DNA from: Bacteroidaceae bacterium
GTDB taxonomy: Bacteria; Bacteroidota; Bacteroidia; Bacteroidales; Bacteroidaceae
Reading direction: 5' to 3'
Assembly (NCBI GenBank): GCA_017622495.1
Contig: JAGAQY010000067.1
Location: 1 to 45,974, forward strand
Length of the DNA stretch: 45,974 bases
Both the position numbers and the translations under genes were made by a program. Shown here piece by piece: positions 4,395 through 12,681 of this stretch; the first letter of the stretch is position 1; each line of letters starts with the position of its first letter. The notes beneath the pieces were generated by a model. It made no database searches. It saw only the letters and a program-made list of their open reading frames with translations, and was not told the DNA's origin.

Positions 4395-6569
4395 TTATTC
4401 GGCCAGCTCCAGTTGGTTCTTTATGAGTTCGTAATAATACCCTCGTTGAGCAACAAGTTCATCGTGCTTGCCACTTTCTACGACCTTGCCATGACGCAAC
4501 ACAATGATATTGTCGGCATTGCGAACGGTGGACAGTCGATGGGCAATGACCAAAATGGTCTTTCGGTGGAATGCTGCATGTATGTTGTCGGTGATATGCT
4601 TCTCATTCTCTGCATCGAGCGAACTTGTTGCCTCATCGAGCATCAGGTAGTGAGGTCGTTTGTAAATGGCACGGGCAATCATCACCCGTTGACGCTCACC
4701 GCCACTGATACCGATACCATTAGCTCCAATTTTGGTATGCACACCTAAAGGGAGCTTGCTGATATAATCTGTGAGGCAGGCGTCATCTATCGCTTTGCGT
4801 AGACGCTCCTCATCAAGTGGATTATCAAGTATGATGTTCTGCTGTATAGTGTCAGAGAAGACGAAGTTGTCTTGCATAACCAAGCCTGTCTGTTTTCGTA
4901 CCGAATGTGCACTATACTCGGTCAGCATGTAGTCACCCCATGCAATAAAGCCCTTCGTTGGTCTATAGAACTTCATCAGGAGTTTCAGCAGAGTTGTCTT
5001 TCCACTGCCACTCTCACCAACTATTGCTGTCATCTTTCCAGCGGGAATATCAATGTCTATGTCATCGAGGGCTGGAATCTCCTTACCAGGATAGTAGTAG
5101 GTTACACCTCGTAGGGCAATCTCCTGTGGTGCGTGTGAAGGTAATTCTCTCAAAGTCTCACTATCTTCATCATCACTTAGGTTAACTTCATCGGAGCGTT
5201 CCATGCTTATTCGGGCATCCTGCACTTGCTGGATAAATGAGGTGAGTTGCGACAATGGACCTCCTACTTGCCCGATGATGCTTGATATACTCATCATCAT
5301 ACCCAAAGTGAGGGCACCATCAACGACCTCTGAGGCAATCCAATAGGTGATGAGGATATCGCGCATCTGGTTCATCAAGGCAAACCCCGTATTTTGTATC
5401 TGACCAAGGCGAAGACTCTTCTGCCCCATACGATAGAGTTCCTCTTGCATAGATTTCCATTCATTGATTTTGTAGTTCTCATAGGTGTTGAGCTTGATAT
5501 CTACAATGCCGCTCATCAGTTCATACATCTTGTTTTGATTCTTCGCTCCGAGTTGGAAATATTCAAAATCAATGCTCTTGCGTAGCTTGAAGAAATGGCG
5601 TATCCACATGATGGATGCAAAAGTCAGCAGGAGGTATACCAATAGTATCTTCAGACTGTATACACCGATAATCACCAAAAGGATGCTTGCGGAACAGAGA
5701 GAAAACAATGTCTGTATGCTTGACTGAGTAGTAAATTGCATCAAGCGTCCATGGTCTCCTATGCGTTGCTGATAATCACCCACGCTCTTCGTCTCAAAGA
5801 AACTCATGGGCAGCCGAAGCAGCTTACTGAGATAATCTTCCAGCACATTGATGTTTAACCGTGTCCCCATGTGGAGTGAAATCCACTCGCTGATCTTGCC
5901 CATTGTAAATGAACCGACAAACATGATAATCTGGGCCAATAACAATGCTTGTATGATATGGATATCACGCATCCCAATACCATAATCGACCAATGTTTGT
6001 GTAATCAATGGCCCCAGCAGCGAAAAGGCTATGCCCGAGAACAGGCCGAAAGCCAATTGCCCCAGTTCATGACGGAAGGGCAACACATATTTACGGGCAA
6101 AGGCCATCACACTATGCTCTTCAATGATGGATTCACGGGCATAAAAAGCATCAGTAGGCTCGGAAATGATGACAATGCCTTTATTGCCGCTGAGCCAGAA
6201 GCGGGCAAAATCCTTTTCCGTAAATGCCTGCATGCCACAAGCTGGATTGGCAATATGGTATACCCAAGTACGACGCAGATAATTGTACTTTACCTTGTGC
6301 AAAACAACAAAATGATTCTGTTCCCAATGAAGTATTGCAGCTTCGGGGTTGATACTACGCAATTCCTCAATGGAGAGTTCAAATGTGGCTGAACGCATCC
6401 CGATTTCTGTCAATGCCTTGCGTATGCCCGCAACACTTACACCTTCACGATTGATTTGGCACTGGGCACGAAAATAGGATAGCGGATATTCTCTGCCAAA
6501 ATGATCGGCAACCATACGGGCGCAAGCTGGCCCGCAGTCTATACTGTCAAACTGATGGGTGAATTTCAT
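4395..6569 (-). CDS. C39 peptidase-containing ABC exporter (bacteriocin/peptide type)
   Basis: A 724-residue protein. The N-terminal C39 peptidase (residues 1-~135) has the catalytic Cys12 in DSIDCGPAC and His86 in EQNHFVVLH; the third catalytic position has Asn108 (HIANPACG) where Asp is usual. A six-helix exporter membrane domain follows (~160-460, e.g. QLAFGLFSGIAFSLLGPLI). The ATPase domain has Walker A GESGSGKTT, Q-loop MQDNFVF, signature GISGGERQR, Walker B YLMLDEATSS and H-loop IAHRLST. Proteins of this class cut a double-Gly type leader from a peptide and export the rest. No leader peptide gene was found nearby. A TACCTTTG -7 box lies directly before the ATG and an 11-bp-periodic array lies further upstream. 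The small membrane protein at 4391 follows after 3 bases. Confidence 0.92.
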   Translation of the reverse strand: MKFTHQFDSIDCGPACARMVADHFGREYPLSYFRAQCQINREGVSVAGIRKALTEIGMRSATFELSIEELRSINPEAAILHWEQNHFVVLHKVKYNYLRRTWVYHIANPACGMQAFTEKDFARFWLSGNKGIVIISEPTDAFYARESIIEEHSVMAFARKYVLPFRHELGQLAFGLFSGIAFSLLGPLITQTLVDYGIGMRDIHIIQALLLAQIIMFVGSFTMGKISEWISLHMGTRLNINVLEDYLSKLLRLPMSFFETKSVGDYQQRIGDHGRLMQFTTQSSIQTLFSLCSASILLVIIGVYSLKILLVYLLLTFASIMWIRHFFKLRKSIDFEYFQLGAKNQNKMYELMSGIVDIKLNTYENYKINEWKSMQEELYRMGQKSLRLGQIQNTGFALMNQMRDILITYWIASEVVDGALTLGMMMSISSIIGQVGGPLSQLTSFIQQVQDARISMERSDEVNLSDDEDSETLRELPSHAPQEIALRGVTYYYPGKEIPALDDIDIDIPAGKMTAIVGESGSGKTTLLKLLMKFYRPTKGFIAWGDYMLTEYSAHSVRKQTGLVMQDNFVFSDTIQQNIILDNPLDEERLRKAIDDACLTDYISKLPLGVHTKIGANGIGISGGERQRVMIARAIYKRPHYLMLDEATSSLDAENEKHITDNIHAAFHRKTILVIAHRLSTVRNADNIIVLRHGKVVESGKHDELVAQRGYYYELIKNQLELAE

Positions 6570-6573
6570 CCTA

Positions 6574-6581
6574 CAAAGGTA
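6574..6581 (-). promoter_or_regulatory. -7 box of the C39 exporter promoter
   Basis: On the minus strand this reads TACCTTTG, matching the Bacteroidetes -7 consensus TAnnTTTG. It ends only 4 bases before the ATG at 6569, so the mRNA leader would be very short or absent. No TTTG box is seen at the standard 20-bp distance, as expected if an activator bound at 6617-6676 replaces it. Confidence 0.5.
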
Positions 6582-6616
6582 TGTCTATCCTTCCACACCT
6601 GAGGGTGCACAAATGC

Positions 6617-6676
6617 GACAATTATAGGACAACCACAAGACAAAAATAAGACAAAAGCAGGACAAGAACAAGACAT
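6617..6676 (-). promoter_or_regulatory. Six TTGTC boxes at exact 11-bp spacing upstream of the C39 exporter
   Basis: GACAA begins at 6617, 6628, 6639, 6650 and 6661, and GACAT at 6672: six direct repeats every 11 bp. Read towards the exporter gene they form (N)TTGTC(C/T) boxes separated by 4 variable bases, a 7+4 layout like the direct-repeat sites of PhoB/OmpR-type winged-helix activators. The array ends about 36 bp before the -7 box, a place suited to activation. The regulator is unknown, and none is encoded next to it. Confidence 0.65.
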
Positions 6677-6734
6677 TTAGCCTGGTCATGCTTCTAAAAT
6701 CGCTGATTTCATCGGTATTTTTCCGTTATAAAGC

Positions 6735-6764
6735 AAAAGGCAGACTCTCTTGGGTCTGCCTTTT
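6735..6764. terminator. Bidirectional rho-independent terminator
   Basis: AAAAGGCAGAC (6735-6745) pairs perfectly with GTCTGCCTTTT (6754-6764) around an 8-base loop. It has A and T tracts on the outside, so it works in both directions. On the minus strand it follows the stop of the gene remnant at 6790-6834. Confidence 0.8.
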
Positions 6765-6789
6765 GGTTATTGTTGTCAACAACAGCGGT

Positions 6790-6834
6790 TTAGTCCTTCA
6801 TCTTAGCCTTGAGGAACTCGCATAAAAATATCTG
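6790..6834 (-). pseudogene. Possible 3' remnant of a gene before the terminator
   Basis: On the minus strand a short frame reads FLCEFLKAKMKD and then stops at 6790, with its own terminator 26 bases later. The Lys-rich helical ending looks like the natural C-terminus of a larger protein, but the frame is closed by TGA at 6835-6837 and no start is seen. It may be the tail of a gene removed when the neighbouring region was inserted or deleted. The protein cannot be identified from 14 residues. Confidence 0.25.
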
Positions 6835-6907
6835 TCACAATCTCTTACTCTGGTTTTGAGAAATTTGGCCAGTAGATGTATTTATTCGACTTGGCAATAA
6901 TCAACAT

Positions 6908-7300
6908 TCACAGATACACATAAGACTGTGGCGCAAAGTTCACGTTATAATCACTTAGGTGTTTGTTCCTCTTGAATCTTGTTACATTCCCTATCTTGAT
7001 TGCGTAGGCATTTGTCTTGTGGGCAAAATACATTCGATAAAATTCCTCACTGATTCCAGAGAGCTCTCGTGTTTGCTCCCAGATTCTATCCACGTTTCCA
7101 CTGAGAATCGTTTCTATTTTGAATTCTCCAATGACATATTGCCAAGGTGATGAGGCATAGACAACGACTGTATCAACATTCTTGTTCTTGAAGATACTCT
7201 TACGGAACTCATATTTCTTGGTGCCGTTGAAAATCTTCTCGGCAAATTCGGGCTTAATTGATAATAACACTTTCTTATAACCATGGGCAAAAGTAGTCAT
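6908..7300 (-). CDS. ASCH/PUA-like domain protein
   Basis: About 130 residues from the ATG at 7300 (MTTFAHGYKKVLLSIKPEFA); a TTG 15 bases upstream is a weaker start. The N-terminal half has the ASCH pattern: VLLSIKPEFAEKIFNG, then KKYEFRKSIF, then VVVYASSPWQYVIGEF. ASCH domains are PUA-like beta barrels thought to bind RNA or nucleotides, and some have been called transcriptional regulators or RNA-modification helpers. The C-terminal half (ISEEFYRMYFAHKTNAYAIKIGN) completes the barrel, and the end RNKHLSDYNVNFAPQSYVYL is typical of the family. It stands alone, 57 bp after the RNA methyltransferase gene on the same strand. Confidence 0.75.
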   Translation of the reverse strand: MTTFAHGYKKVLLSIKPEFAEKIFNGTKKYEFRKSIFKNKNVDTVVVYASSPWQYVIGEFKIETILSGNVDRIWEQTRELSGISEEFYRMYFAHKTNAYAIKIGNVTRFKRNKHLSDYNVNFAPQSYVYL

Positions 7301-7357
7301 TTTATCGGACAGCAATAAATCATTTTATCAAGACAGACTCCAGCAAGTACTGCTTGA

Positions 7358-8959
7358 TTATTTCTTGTCGCCCCTGTTCTTGTTAGGATTGGGTCTTGAG
7401 AATCGTTGAGGGCGCTGGCCACGCTTGTCTCCCGTGGGCTTGCCGCCACGGAACTCGCGCTTGCCGCCATCCTGTGGCCTATTTGCCTTGCGCTCGCGGG
7501 CTGCCTGCATCTTGGCAAACTCGTGGTGACGCTCGTAGAGGGTGCTGTAGTTGGTGTCCTCCTCGTAGCGCTCGCGGTCGTTGCGCTCGGCCATCTCGCG
7601 CTTGCTGATGGGACGGTCTTCGCCGAAACGGCGATTGTCGTCGTTGAACCTGCGACGTTCGCCGCCAAAGCTGCGCTCTTCGTCATTGAAGCGACGGCGT
7701 GGACGCTCCTCCTCGCGCTTCATGCCGAAGGTCTTGGCTGCACGTTCCTCACGTACACGGAGCGGACGGCGCTCTGTTGCAGGGCGCTCGCTCTTGTCGA
7801 GCTCCTCGCCGCTCTCGCGGAACTCCTTGAACTTACCGTCGAACATCTCGTACTTGCGGAACTCGCAGGGAAGGGCACCGTTGAAGAAGGGGATGATGAC
7901 CGAGGCCTTCAGCCCAATCTTGTCGAAGCACTCCTTGCGGTAGCTCAATATCCATGCATCGTTGCCCTTGAAGGCATGCTTGAGCCGCTCGCCGATGGTG
8001 CGGTACAGGCCCAAGAGGTCGTCGGTAGTGATGCGCTCGCCATAGGGCGGGTTGGTCACCATGATGGCACGCTCGGCAGGCTCCACGAAGTCGGCCATAT
8101 CGCGGTGCTCAATGGTGATGTCCTTGGAGAGACCTGCTGCACGCACATTGTTGGTGGCGATATTCACCGCCTTCCAGTCGATGTCGTAGCCGTAGATATG
8201 GTGGGTAAACTCGCGCTCGGCAGAGTCGTCGTTGTATATCTCGTCGAAAAGCTCCTGGTCGAAGTCGGCCCACTTCTCGAAAGCAAACTCCTTGCGGAAG
8301 ACGCCCGGCGCGATGTTGCGGGCGATGAGGGCAGCCTCGATGGGCAGGGTGCCCGAGCCGCACATGGGGTCTACGAAGTCGCACTCGCCTGTCCAGCCCG
8401 TCTGCAAGATCATGCCGGCAGCCAGCACCTCATTGAGCGGAGCCTCCACAGCCTCCTGACGGTAGCCACGGCGATGGAGCGACTCACCCGAAGAGTCGAG
8501 CGACAGGGTGCAGCGATCCTGTGCGATGTGTATGTGGAGCGTGATGTCGGGGTTGGTCACCTGCACCGAGGGGCGCTTGCCCTCCTTCTCGCGGAAGTAG
8601 TCGGCAATGGCATCCTTGACGCGGTAGGCCACAAACTTGGAGTGGCGGAACTCGTCGCTGAACACCACCGAGTCGACAGCAAAGCTGGTGTTCACATCCA
8701 TATAGTCTTCCCACTTGATGCGCTTCACAATATCATATATCTCGTCGGCATCCTTGGCATTGAAGTGAAGGATAGGCTTCAAGATGCGGATGGCTGTGCG
8801 CAAATGGAAGTTGGCACGGTACATCATGGCCTTGTCACCGGTAAACGATACCATACGGCGACCTATCTGGATGTCGTTGGCACCCAACTCGGTAAGTTCC
8901 TTTGCCAATATCTCCTCCAGTCCCTGGAAAGTCTTGGCGATGAGTTCAAATGTTTTCAA
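7358..8959 (-). CDS. THUMP-domain class I SAM-dependent RNA methyltransferase (RlmL-like)
   Basis: A 533-residue protein. Residues ~1-160 form the N-terminal and THUMP RNA-binding region (ELIAKTFQGLEEILAKELTEL; YRVKDAIADYFREKEG). The methyltransferase domain follows, with the SAM-binding segment DPMCGSGTLPIEAALIARN and the catalytic NPPYGERI. This matches the RlmL half of the E. coli RlmKL enzyme, which makes N2-methylguanosine in 23S rRNA; the exact target here is not shown. From ~residue 385 there is an unusual Arg/Glu-rich tail with repeated (E)RRRFNDD-RRFG motifs and a Gly/Arg/Pro-rich end, probably disordered and RNA-binding. The promoter at 8988-9019 fits the consensus well. A long antisense open frame over this gene is a codon-usage shadow. 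Confidence 0.85.
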   Translation of the reverse strand: MKTFELIAKTFQGLEEILAKELTELGANDIQIGRRMVSFTGDKAMMYRANFHLRTAIRILKPILHFNAKDADEIYDIVKRIKWEDYMDVNTSFAVDSVVFSDEFRHSKFVAYRVKDAIADYFREKEGKRPSVQVTNPDITLHIHIAQDRCTLSLDSSGESLHRRGYRQEAVEAPLNEVLAAGMILQTGWTGECDFVDPMCGSGTLPIEAALIARNIAPGVFRKEFAFEKWADFDQELFDEIYNDDSAEREFTHHIYGYDIDWKAVNIATNNVRAAGLSKDITIEHRDMADFVEPAERAIMVTNPPYGERITTDDLLGLYRTIGERLKHAFKGNDAWILSYRKECFDKIGLKASVIIPFFNGALPCEFRKYEMFDGKFKEFRESGEELDKSERPATERRPLRVREERAAKTFGMKREEERPRRRFNDEERSFGGERRRFNDDNRRFGEDRPISKREMAERNDRERYEEDTNYSTLYERHHEFAKMQAARERKANRPQDGGKREFRGGKPTGDKRGQRPQRFSRPNPNKNRGDKK

Positions 8960-8987
8960 TGTCGTATCTATTTTAATAAAATGTTTG

Positions 8988-9019
8988 CAAAGGTAGTAAT
9001 AAGCGAGCGAATAAGCAAA
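8988..9019 (-). promoter_or_regulatory. Promoter of the RlmL-like methyltransferase gene
   Basis: On the minus strand TTTG (9019-9016), a spacer of exactly 20 bp and TACCTTTG (8995-8988) match the Bacteroidetes sigma consensus TTTG-N19-21-TAnnTTTG. The -7 box ends 28 bases before the ATG at 8959. Confidence 0.75.
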
Positions 9020-9134
9020 GTTTACTTTGATATTTCACAGCGAGCGGTCACTACCATCACGCTAACCGTAAAGGAAAGAAGAAACGGGCGAATATGCAAG
9101 GTCTATTCTCAATGTGTGCAAGTATTAGCCCATC

Positions 9135-10010
9135 TCATCTTTTCTGCAACACCTTTGTGCCTGGCGCTACATCCTCGGTGACCCACACGTTGCCTCCTAT
9201 GACAGCATCGCGACCAATGGTGATGCGGCCAAGGATGGTGCTGTTGCTATACACGATAACGTTGTCTTCGAGGATGGGATGGCGGTCGATACCCTTGATA
9301 GGATTGCCTTGTGCATCGAGCGGGAAACTCTTGGCCCCGAGAGTAACACCCTGGTAAAGCTTTACATGGTCGCCAATGATGCTCGTGGCTCCTATCACCA
9401 CGCCTGTGCCATGGTCGATGGTGAAATAGTTGCCTATGGTAGCGGCCGGATGTATATCGATGCCCGTCTCGCTATGTGCCATCTCGGTGATGATGCGCGG
9501 GATAAGCGGCACGCCTAACAGATGTAGCTGGTGTGCTACGCGATAGTTGCTCAAGGCACGTATCACGGGGTAGCAGCTGATGACCTCGCCATAGCTCGTG
9601 GCAGCAGGGTCGCCTTCGTAGGCTGCAACGACATCGGTGGCCAGCTGTTGTCGTATCTGAGGCAGACTCTCCACAAACCGTGCACTGATTTCCGATGCAT
9701 GGTAGTGCGCGGCCTCTTTGCGCTTGTCGAAATAGAGGGCTGCCAAGATTTGTCCGGAAAGTTTGTCATGCAACCGCTCGAGATTAACTCCTGTATGGAA
9801 CCCTATCGTATGGTTTGTGACATGCGAATAGCCGAAGTATCCAGGAAAAAGAACGGCGCGGCATAGCTCGATAATCTCGTTCAGATCGGCCAGCGAGGGG
9901 AGTGGCTCGCCGTCGCAATACTGATGAGAAAGCTCCTTGCAAGATTGAGGGTCGGTGAGTTCTGCCACGACGCGGGTCAGTATATCGCTAAATCTCTTGT
10001 CTGCCATCAT
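9135..10010 (-). CDS. cysE: Serine O-acetyltransferase
   Basis: A 291-residue protein. The C-terminal ~110 residues form a left-handed beta helix of hexapeptide repeats with the family hallmarks HSETGIDIHPAATIG, then TIDHGTGVVIGATSIIG and GVTLGAKS. The conserved catalytic His and Asp lie in the IDHGTG segment and at MAHSETGIDIH. The N-terminal ~150 residues form the helical domain. It makes O-acetylserine from serine and acetyl-CoA, the first step of cysteine synthesis. The Met at position 2 (10007) is an equally good start. It is divergent from the glycosyltransferase operon and has no cys gene beside it, so it is probably transcribed alone. Confidence 0.93.
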   Translation of the reverse strand: MMADKRFSDILTRVVAELTDPQSCKELSHQYCDGEPLPSLADLNEIIELCRAVLFPGYFGYSHVTNHTIGFHTGVNLERLHDKLSGQILAALYFDKRKEAAHYHASEISARFVESLPQIRQQLATDVVAAYEGDPAATSYGEVISCYPVIRALSNYRVAHQLHLLGVPLIPRIITEMAHSETGIDIHPAATIGNYFTIDHGTGVVIGATSIIGDHVKLYQGVTLGAKSFPLDAQGNPIKGIDRHPILEDNVIVYSNSTILGRITIGRDAVIGGNVWVTEDVAPGTKVLQKR

Positions 10011-10104
10011 ATGAAAGTTTAGAAAAAGATGGTGTAAAGATAAATAAAAAGAAACGAATAATGTTTATTTAGATAATAAATGATGCCGTATATTGTATTT
10101 TTTG

Positions 10105-10112
10105 TAACTTTG
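10105..10112 (+). promoter_or_regulatory. -7 box of the glycosyltransferase operon
   Basis: TAACTTTG matches TAnnTTTG and lies 9 bases before the ATG at 10122. The sequence before it is T-rich (GTATTGTATTTTTTG) but no TTTG is placed at exactly 20 bp. The mRNA leader would be only a few bases long. Confidence 0.55.
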
Positions 10113-10121
10113 CCTACACTT

Positions 10122-11267
10122 ATGGAAAAGAAACGCATCATCATCGTGGGTCCTGCCTACCCCTATCGTGGCGGCATAGCCGATTTCAACGAGCGTCTTT
10201 CACGTGAGTTTCAGCGTGAGGGGCATGAGGTGACTATCTATACCTTCACCTTGCAGTATCCTGGCTTCCTGTTCCCGGGCAAGACACAGTATTCTACCAG
10301 TCCTGCCCCAGCTGATTTGAACATAGAGCGCAAGGTGAACTCCATCAACCCGATTAACTGGATAAAGGTGGGCCGTGAGATACGTCGGCAACGTCCTGAT
10401 GTCGTGATGATACGTTTCTGGCTCCCATTTTTGGCTCCGTGCCTGGGCACCATCGCCCGTGTGGTGCGACGCGACAAGCGCATAAAGGTGGTAGCCCTAC
10501 TGGATAATGTGATTCCTCACGAGCGTCGTATAGGCGACCGCCTGTTTGCTCGCTACATGATAAAGTCGGTGGGAGGCTATGTGGCCATGTCGGATTCGGT
10601 ATTGAAAGATGCCAAGAGTTTCGACGACACCAAACCCTGCTCATTGACCCCTCATCCCCTTTACGACAACTTCGGAGACAAGGTGTCGCGCGATGAGGCC
10701 ATTGCCCATCTGCGACTTGATGCCGGCCAGCGCTACATCCTGTTCTTCGGTCTCATTCGCGACTACAAGGGGCTTGACCTCCTGTTACGTGCTTTTGCAG
10801 ATAAGCGCCTCCGAGGTAAGAATGTCAAACTACTTGTTGCCGGTGAGTTTTACAGCAATGCTGAGCGCTATGAGCAACTCGAGCAGGAACTTGAACTGGC
10901 ACAGCATATCGTATGGTGCAAGGAGTTTATTCCTGCTGACGAGGTACGCTACTACTTCGCTGTAGCCGACCTCGTGGCACAACCCTATAAATCGGCTACC
11001 CAAAGCGGTATCACCCAGATTGCTTATCATTTTGAGCGCCCTATGCTCGTGACCGATGTGGGCGGACTCGCCGAAATTGTGCCACACGGGAAGGTTGGAT
11101 ATGTGGTGAAGCCCAATGCTGATGATATTGCCGATGCGTTGGTAGACTTCATCAACCACAAGCAAGATAGCGATTTCAGTACGGGAATCGCCGAAGAGAA
11201 GATCAAGTACACCTGGGATAAGATGACGGCTACACTGATTGATGTGGCCAATAAAGTGAACCAATAA
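10122..11267 (+). CDS. Glycosyltransferase family 4 (group 1) protein
   Basis: About 381 residues from the ATG at 10122 (MEKKRIIIVGPAYPYRGGIA). The N-terminal Rossmann fold has the donor-side loop GPAYPYRGGIADFNERL. The second fold has ILFFGLIRDYKGLDLLLRAF, the usual GT-B start GxxxxxKG, then VAQPYKSATQSGITQIAYHF and TDVGGLAEIV, equivalent to the EX7E/GGLPEIV nucleotide-sugar-binding part of GT4 enzymes. It probably adds a sugar in cell-surface polysaccharide or lipopolysaccharide synthesis. The next glycosyltransferase starts 16 bases later. The in-frame ATG at 10080 would place the promoter -7 box inside the gene and is rejected. Sugar specificity cannot be told. Confidence 0.88.
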   Translation: MEKKRIIIVGPAYPYRGGIADFNERLSREFQREGHEVTIYTFTLQYPGFLFPGKTQYSTSPAPADLNIERKVNSINPINWIKVGREIRRQRPDVVMIRFWLPFLAPCLGTIARVVRRDKRIKVVALLDNVIPHERRIGDRLFARYMIKSVGGYVAMSDSVLKDAKSFDDTKPCSLTPHPLYDNFGDKVSRDEAIAHLRLDAGQRYILFFGLIRDYKGLDLLLRAFADKRLRGKNVKLLVAGEFYSNAERYEQLEQELELAQHIVWCKEFIPADEVRYYFAVADLVAQPYKSATQSGITQIAYHFERPMLVTDVGGLAEIVPHGKVGYVVKPNADDIADALVDFINHKQDSDFSTGIAEEKIKYTWDKMTATLIDVANKVNQ

Positions 11268-11283
11268 CAGAAGAAGTAAAGCA

Positions 11284-12549
11284 GTGCGTGTACTCATTAT
11301 AAATACTACAGAGAGGCAGGGCGGACCTGCCATAGCAGCTTATCGCCTTACCGAGGCGTTGAAGAACAACGGTATTAAAGCCAAGATGCTGGTGCGCAAA
11401 AAGAGTACCATGCAGGTGACCACCGTGATGGCCGAGAGCAGCGCCACCAACCGCCTTACCATGTTGTGGGAGCGACTCTCTGTAGCCTTGCATACCCACT
11501 TTAGACGCAACCGCATCTATGCCATTGATTTGGGCCACTCGGGTGGAGACATCACTGGACTGCCCGAATTTAAGCAAGCCGACGTCATTCACCTGCACTG
11601 GATTAATGGCGGCATGCTCTCACTCTCCTCGGTAGAAAAGATTATCGCATCGGGCAAGCCCATCGTATGGACATTGCACGACATGTGGCCCTTTACTGGT
11701 ATCTGCCACTATGCCCACGACTGCGACCACTATACCAGCCATTGTCATGACTGTCCGCAGATGAATAGCCGCAAGCATCGCGACATGGCATACAAGATAT
11801 TTGACCGTAAAGCCCAACTCCTGCAAGGTACCAATATTCGTTTTGTTGCCTGCAGCCGGTGGTTGGGCAATATGGCGAGCAACAGCCGCCTGTTGCAAGG
11901 AAAGAAGGTGACATGTATACCCAATGCCATCAACATCAACCTATTCAAACCACGCAACAAGCAAACCTGTCGCGAAGCTCTGGGCTTGCCACAAGACAAG
12001 CGCCTGCTATTGTTCAGCTCGCACATATTAAGTGATGAGCGCAAAGGCTTTCACTACCTGAAAGAGGCTGTCCTACGTCTCACCAACGACCATCCCGAGT
12101 GGAAAGACCGCCTCGGCTTGGTGCTCGTAGGTAAAGATATAACCCCCACCAGTTATCAGGATATCCCGCTTGAGGTATATCCGCTTAACTACATCGCTGA
12201 AGAGAAACAACTGGTAGACATATACAACGCCGTAGACCTCTTTGTCATACCCTCACTGCAGGACAACCTACCCAACACTATCGTAGAAGCCATGGCCTGT
12301 GGCATACCCTGCATAGGATTTAATGTAGGAGGTATACCTGAAATGATAGATCACCTGCACAATGGCTACGTGGCCGAGTACAAGAATGTAGGTGACTTTG
12401 CCAATGGTATCCACTGGCTGCTCACCGAAGGCGAATACGATATCCTAAGTCGTGAAGCAGCGCGCAAAGCTGCAAATACCTATGGTGAGAGCAGTGTGGC
12501 TACAAAATATATCAGTATATATAACCAAATGACAGGAAAGAATGAATGA
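11284..12549 (+). CDS. Glycosyltransferase family 4 protein
   Basis: A 421-residue protein starting at a GTG codon (VLIINTTERQGGPAIAAYRL follows the first residues). The N-terminal domain has GGPAIAAYRLTEAL, the central acceptor part HLHWINGGMLS and WTLHDMWPFTGICHY with a Cys/His-rich segment (CDHYTSHCHDCPQM). The C-terminal domain has LLLFSSHILSDERKG, FVIPSLQDNLPNTIVEAMACGIPCIGF and VGGIPEMI, a complete GT4 nucleotide-sugar motif. The Cys/His segment near residues 140-165 is typical of this WcaC/WcaL-like branch. It follows the first glycosyltransferase after 16 bases, so the two form an operon, probably for a surface glycan. The substrate is unknown. Confidence 0.88.
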   Translation: MRVLIINTTERQGGPAIAAYRLTEALKNNGIKAKMLVRKKSTMQVTTVMAESSATNRLTMLWERLSVALHTHFRRNRIYAIDLGHSGGDITGLPEFKQADVIHLHWINGGMLSLSSVEKIIASGKPIVWTLHDMWPFTGICHYAHDCDHYTSHCHDCPQMNSRKHRDMAYKIFDRKAQLLQGTNIRFVACSRWLGNMASNSRLLQGKKVTCIPNAININLFKPRNKQTCREALGLPQDKRLLLFSSHILSDERKGFHYLKEAVLRLTNDHPEWKDRLGLVLVGKDITPTSYQDIPLEVYPLNYIAEEKQLVDIYNAVDLFVIPSLQDNLPNTIVEAMACGIPCIGFNVGGIPEMIDHLHNGYVAEYKNVGDFANGIHWLLTEGEYDILSREAARKAANTYGESSVATKYISIYNQMTGKNE

Positions 12550-12681
12550 AGTGAAAGTTGCTGTGCAGTGATTAAGAACTGTAGCGGTTAAAGGTTAATC
12601 GCAGCAGGCCGTTAGTCTAAAGGTTAACGTTACAGCTGAAAGACCATTGACAGGAACATTAAACCCTAAAAAATATAAACC

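Noticed and set aside
7406..9181. 591-residue open frame on the plus strand opposite the RlmL-like gene
   Set aside because: The minus strand encodes a clear methyltransferase over the same stretch; the plus frame has no recognisable motif and is a codon-bias shadow.
12550..12681. Promoter or small RNA before pepP
   Set aside because: Only short GGTTAA repeats are seen; no TAnnTTTG box or stable hairpin that could be supported.
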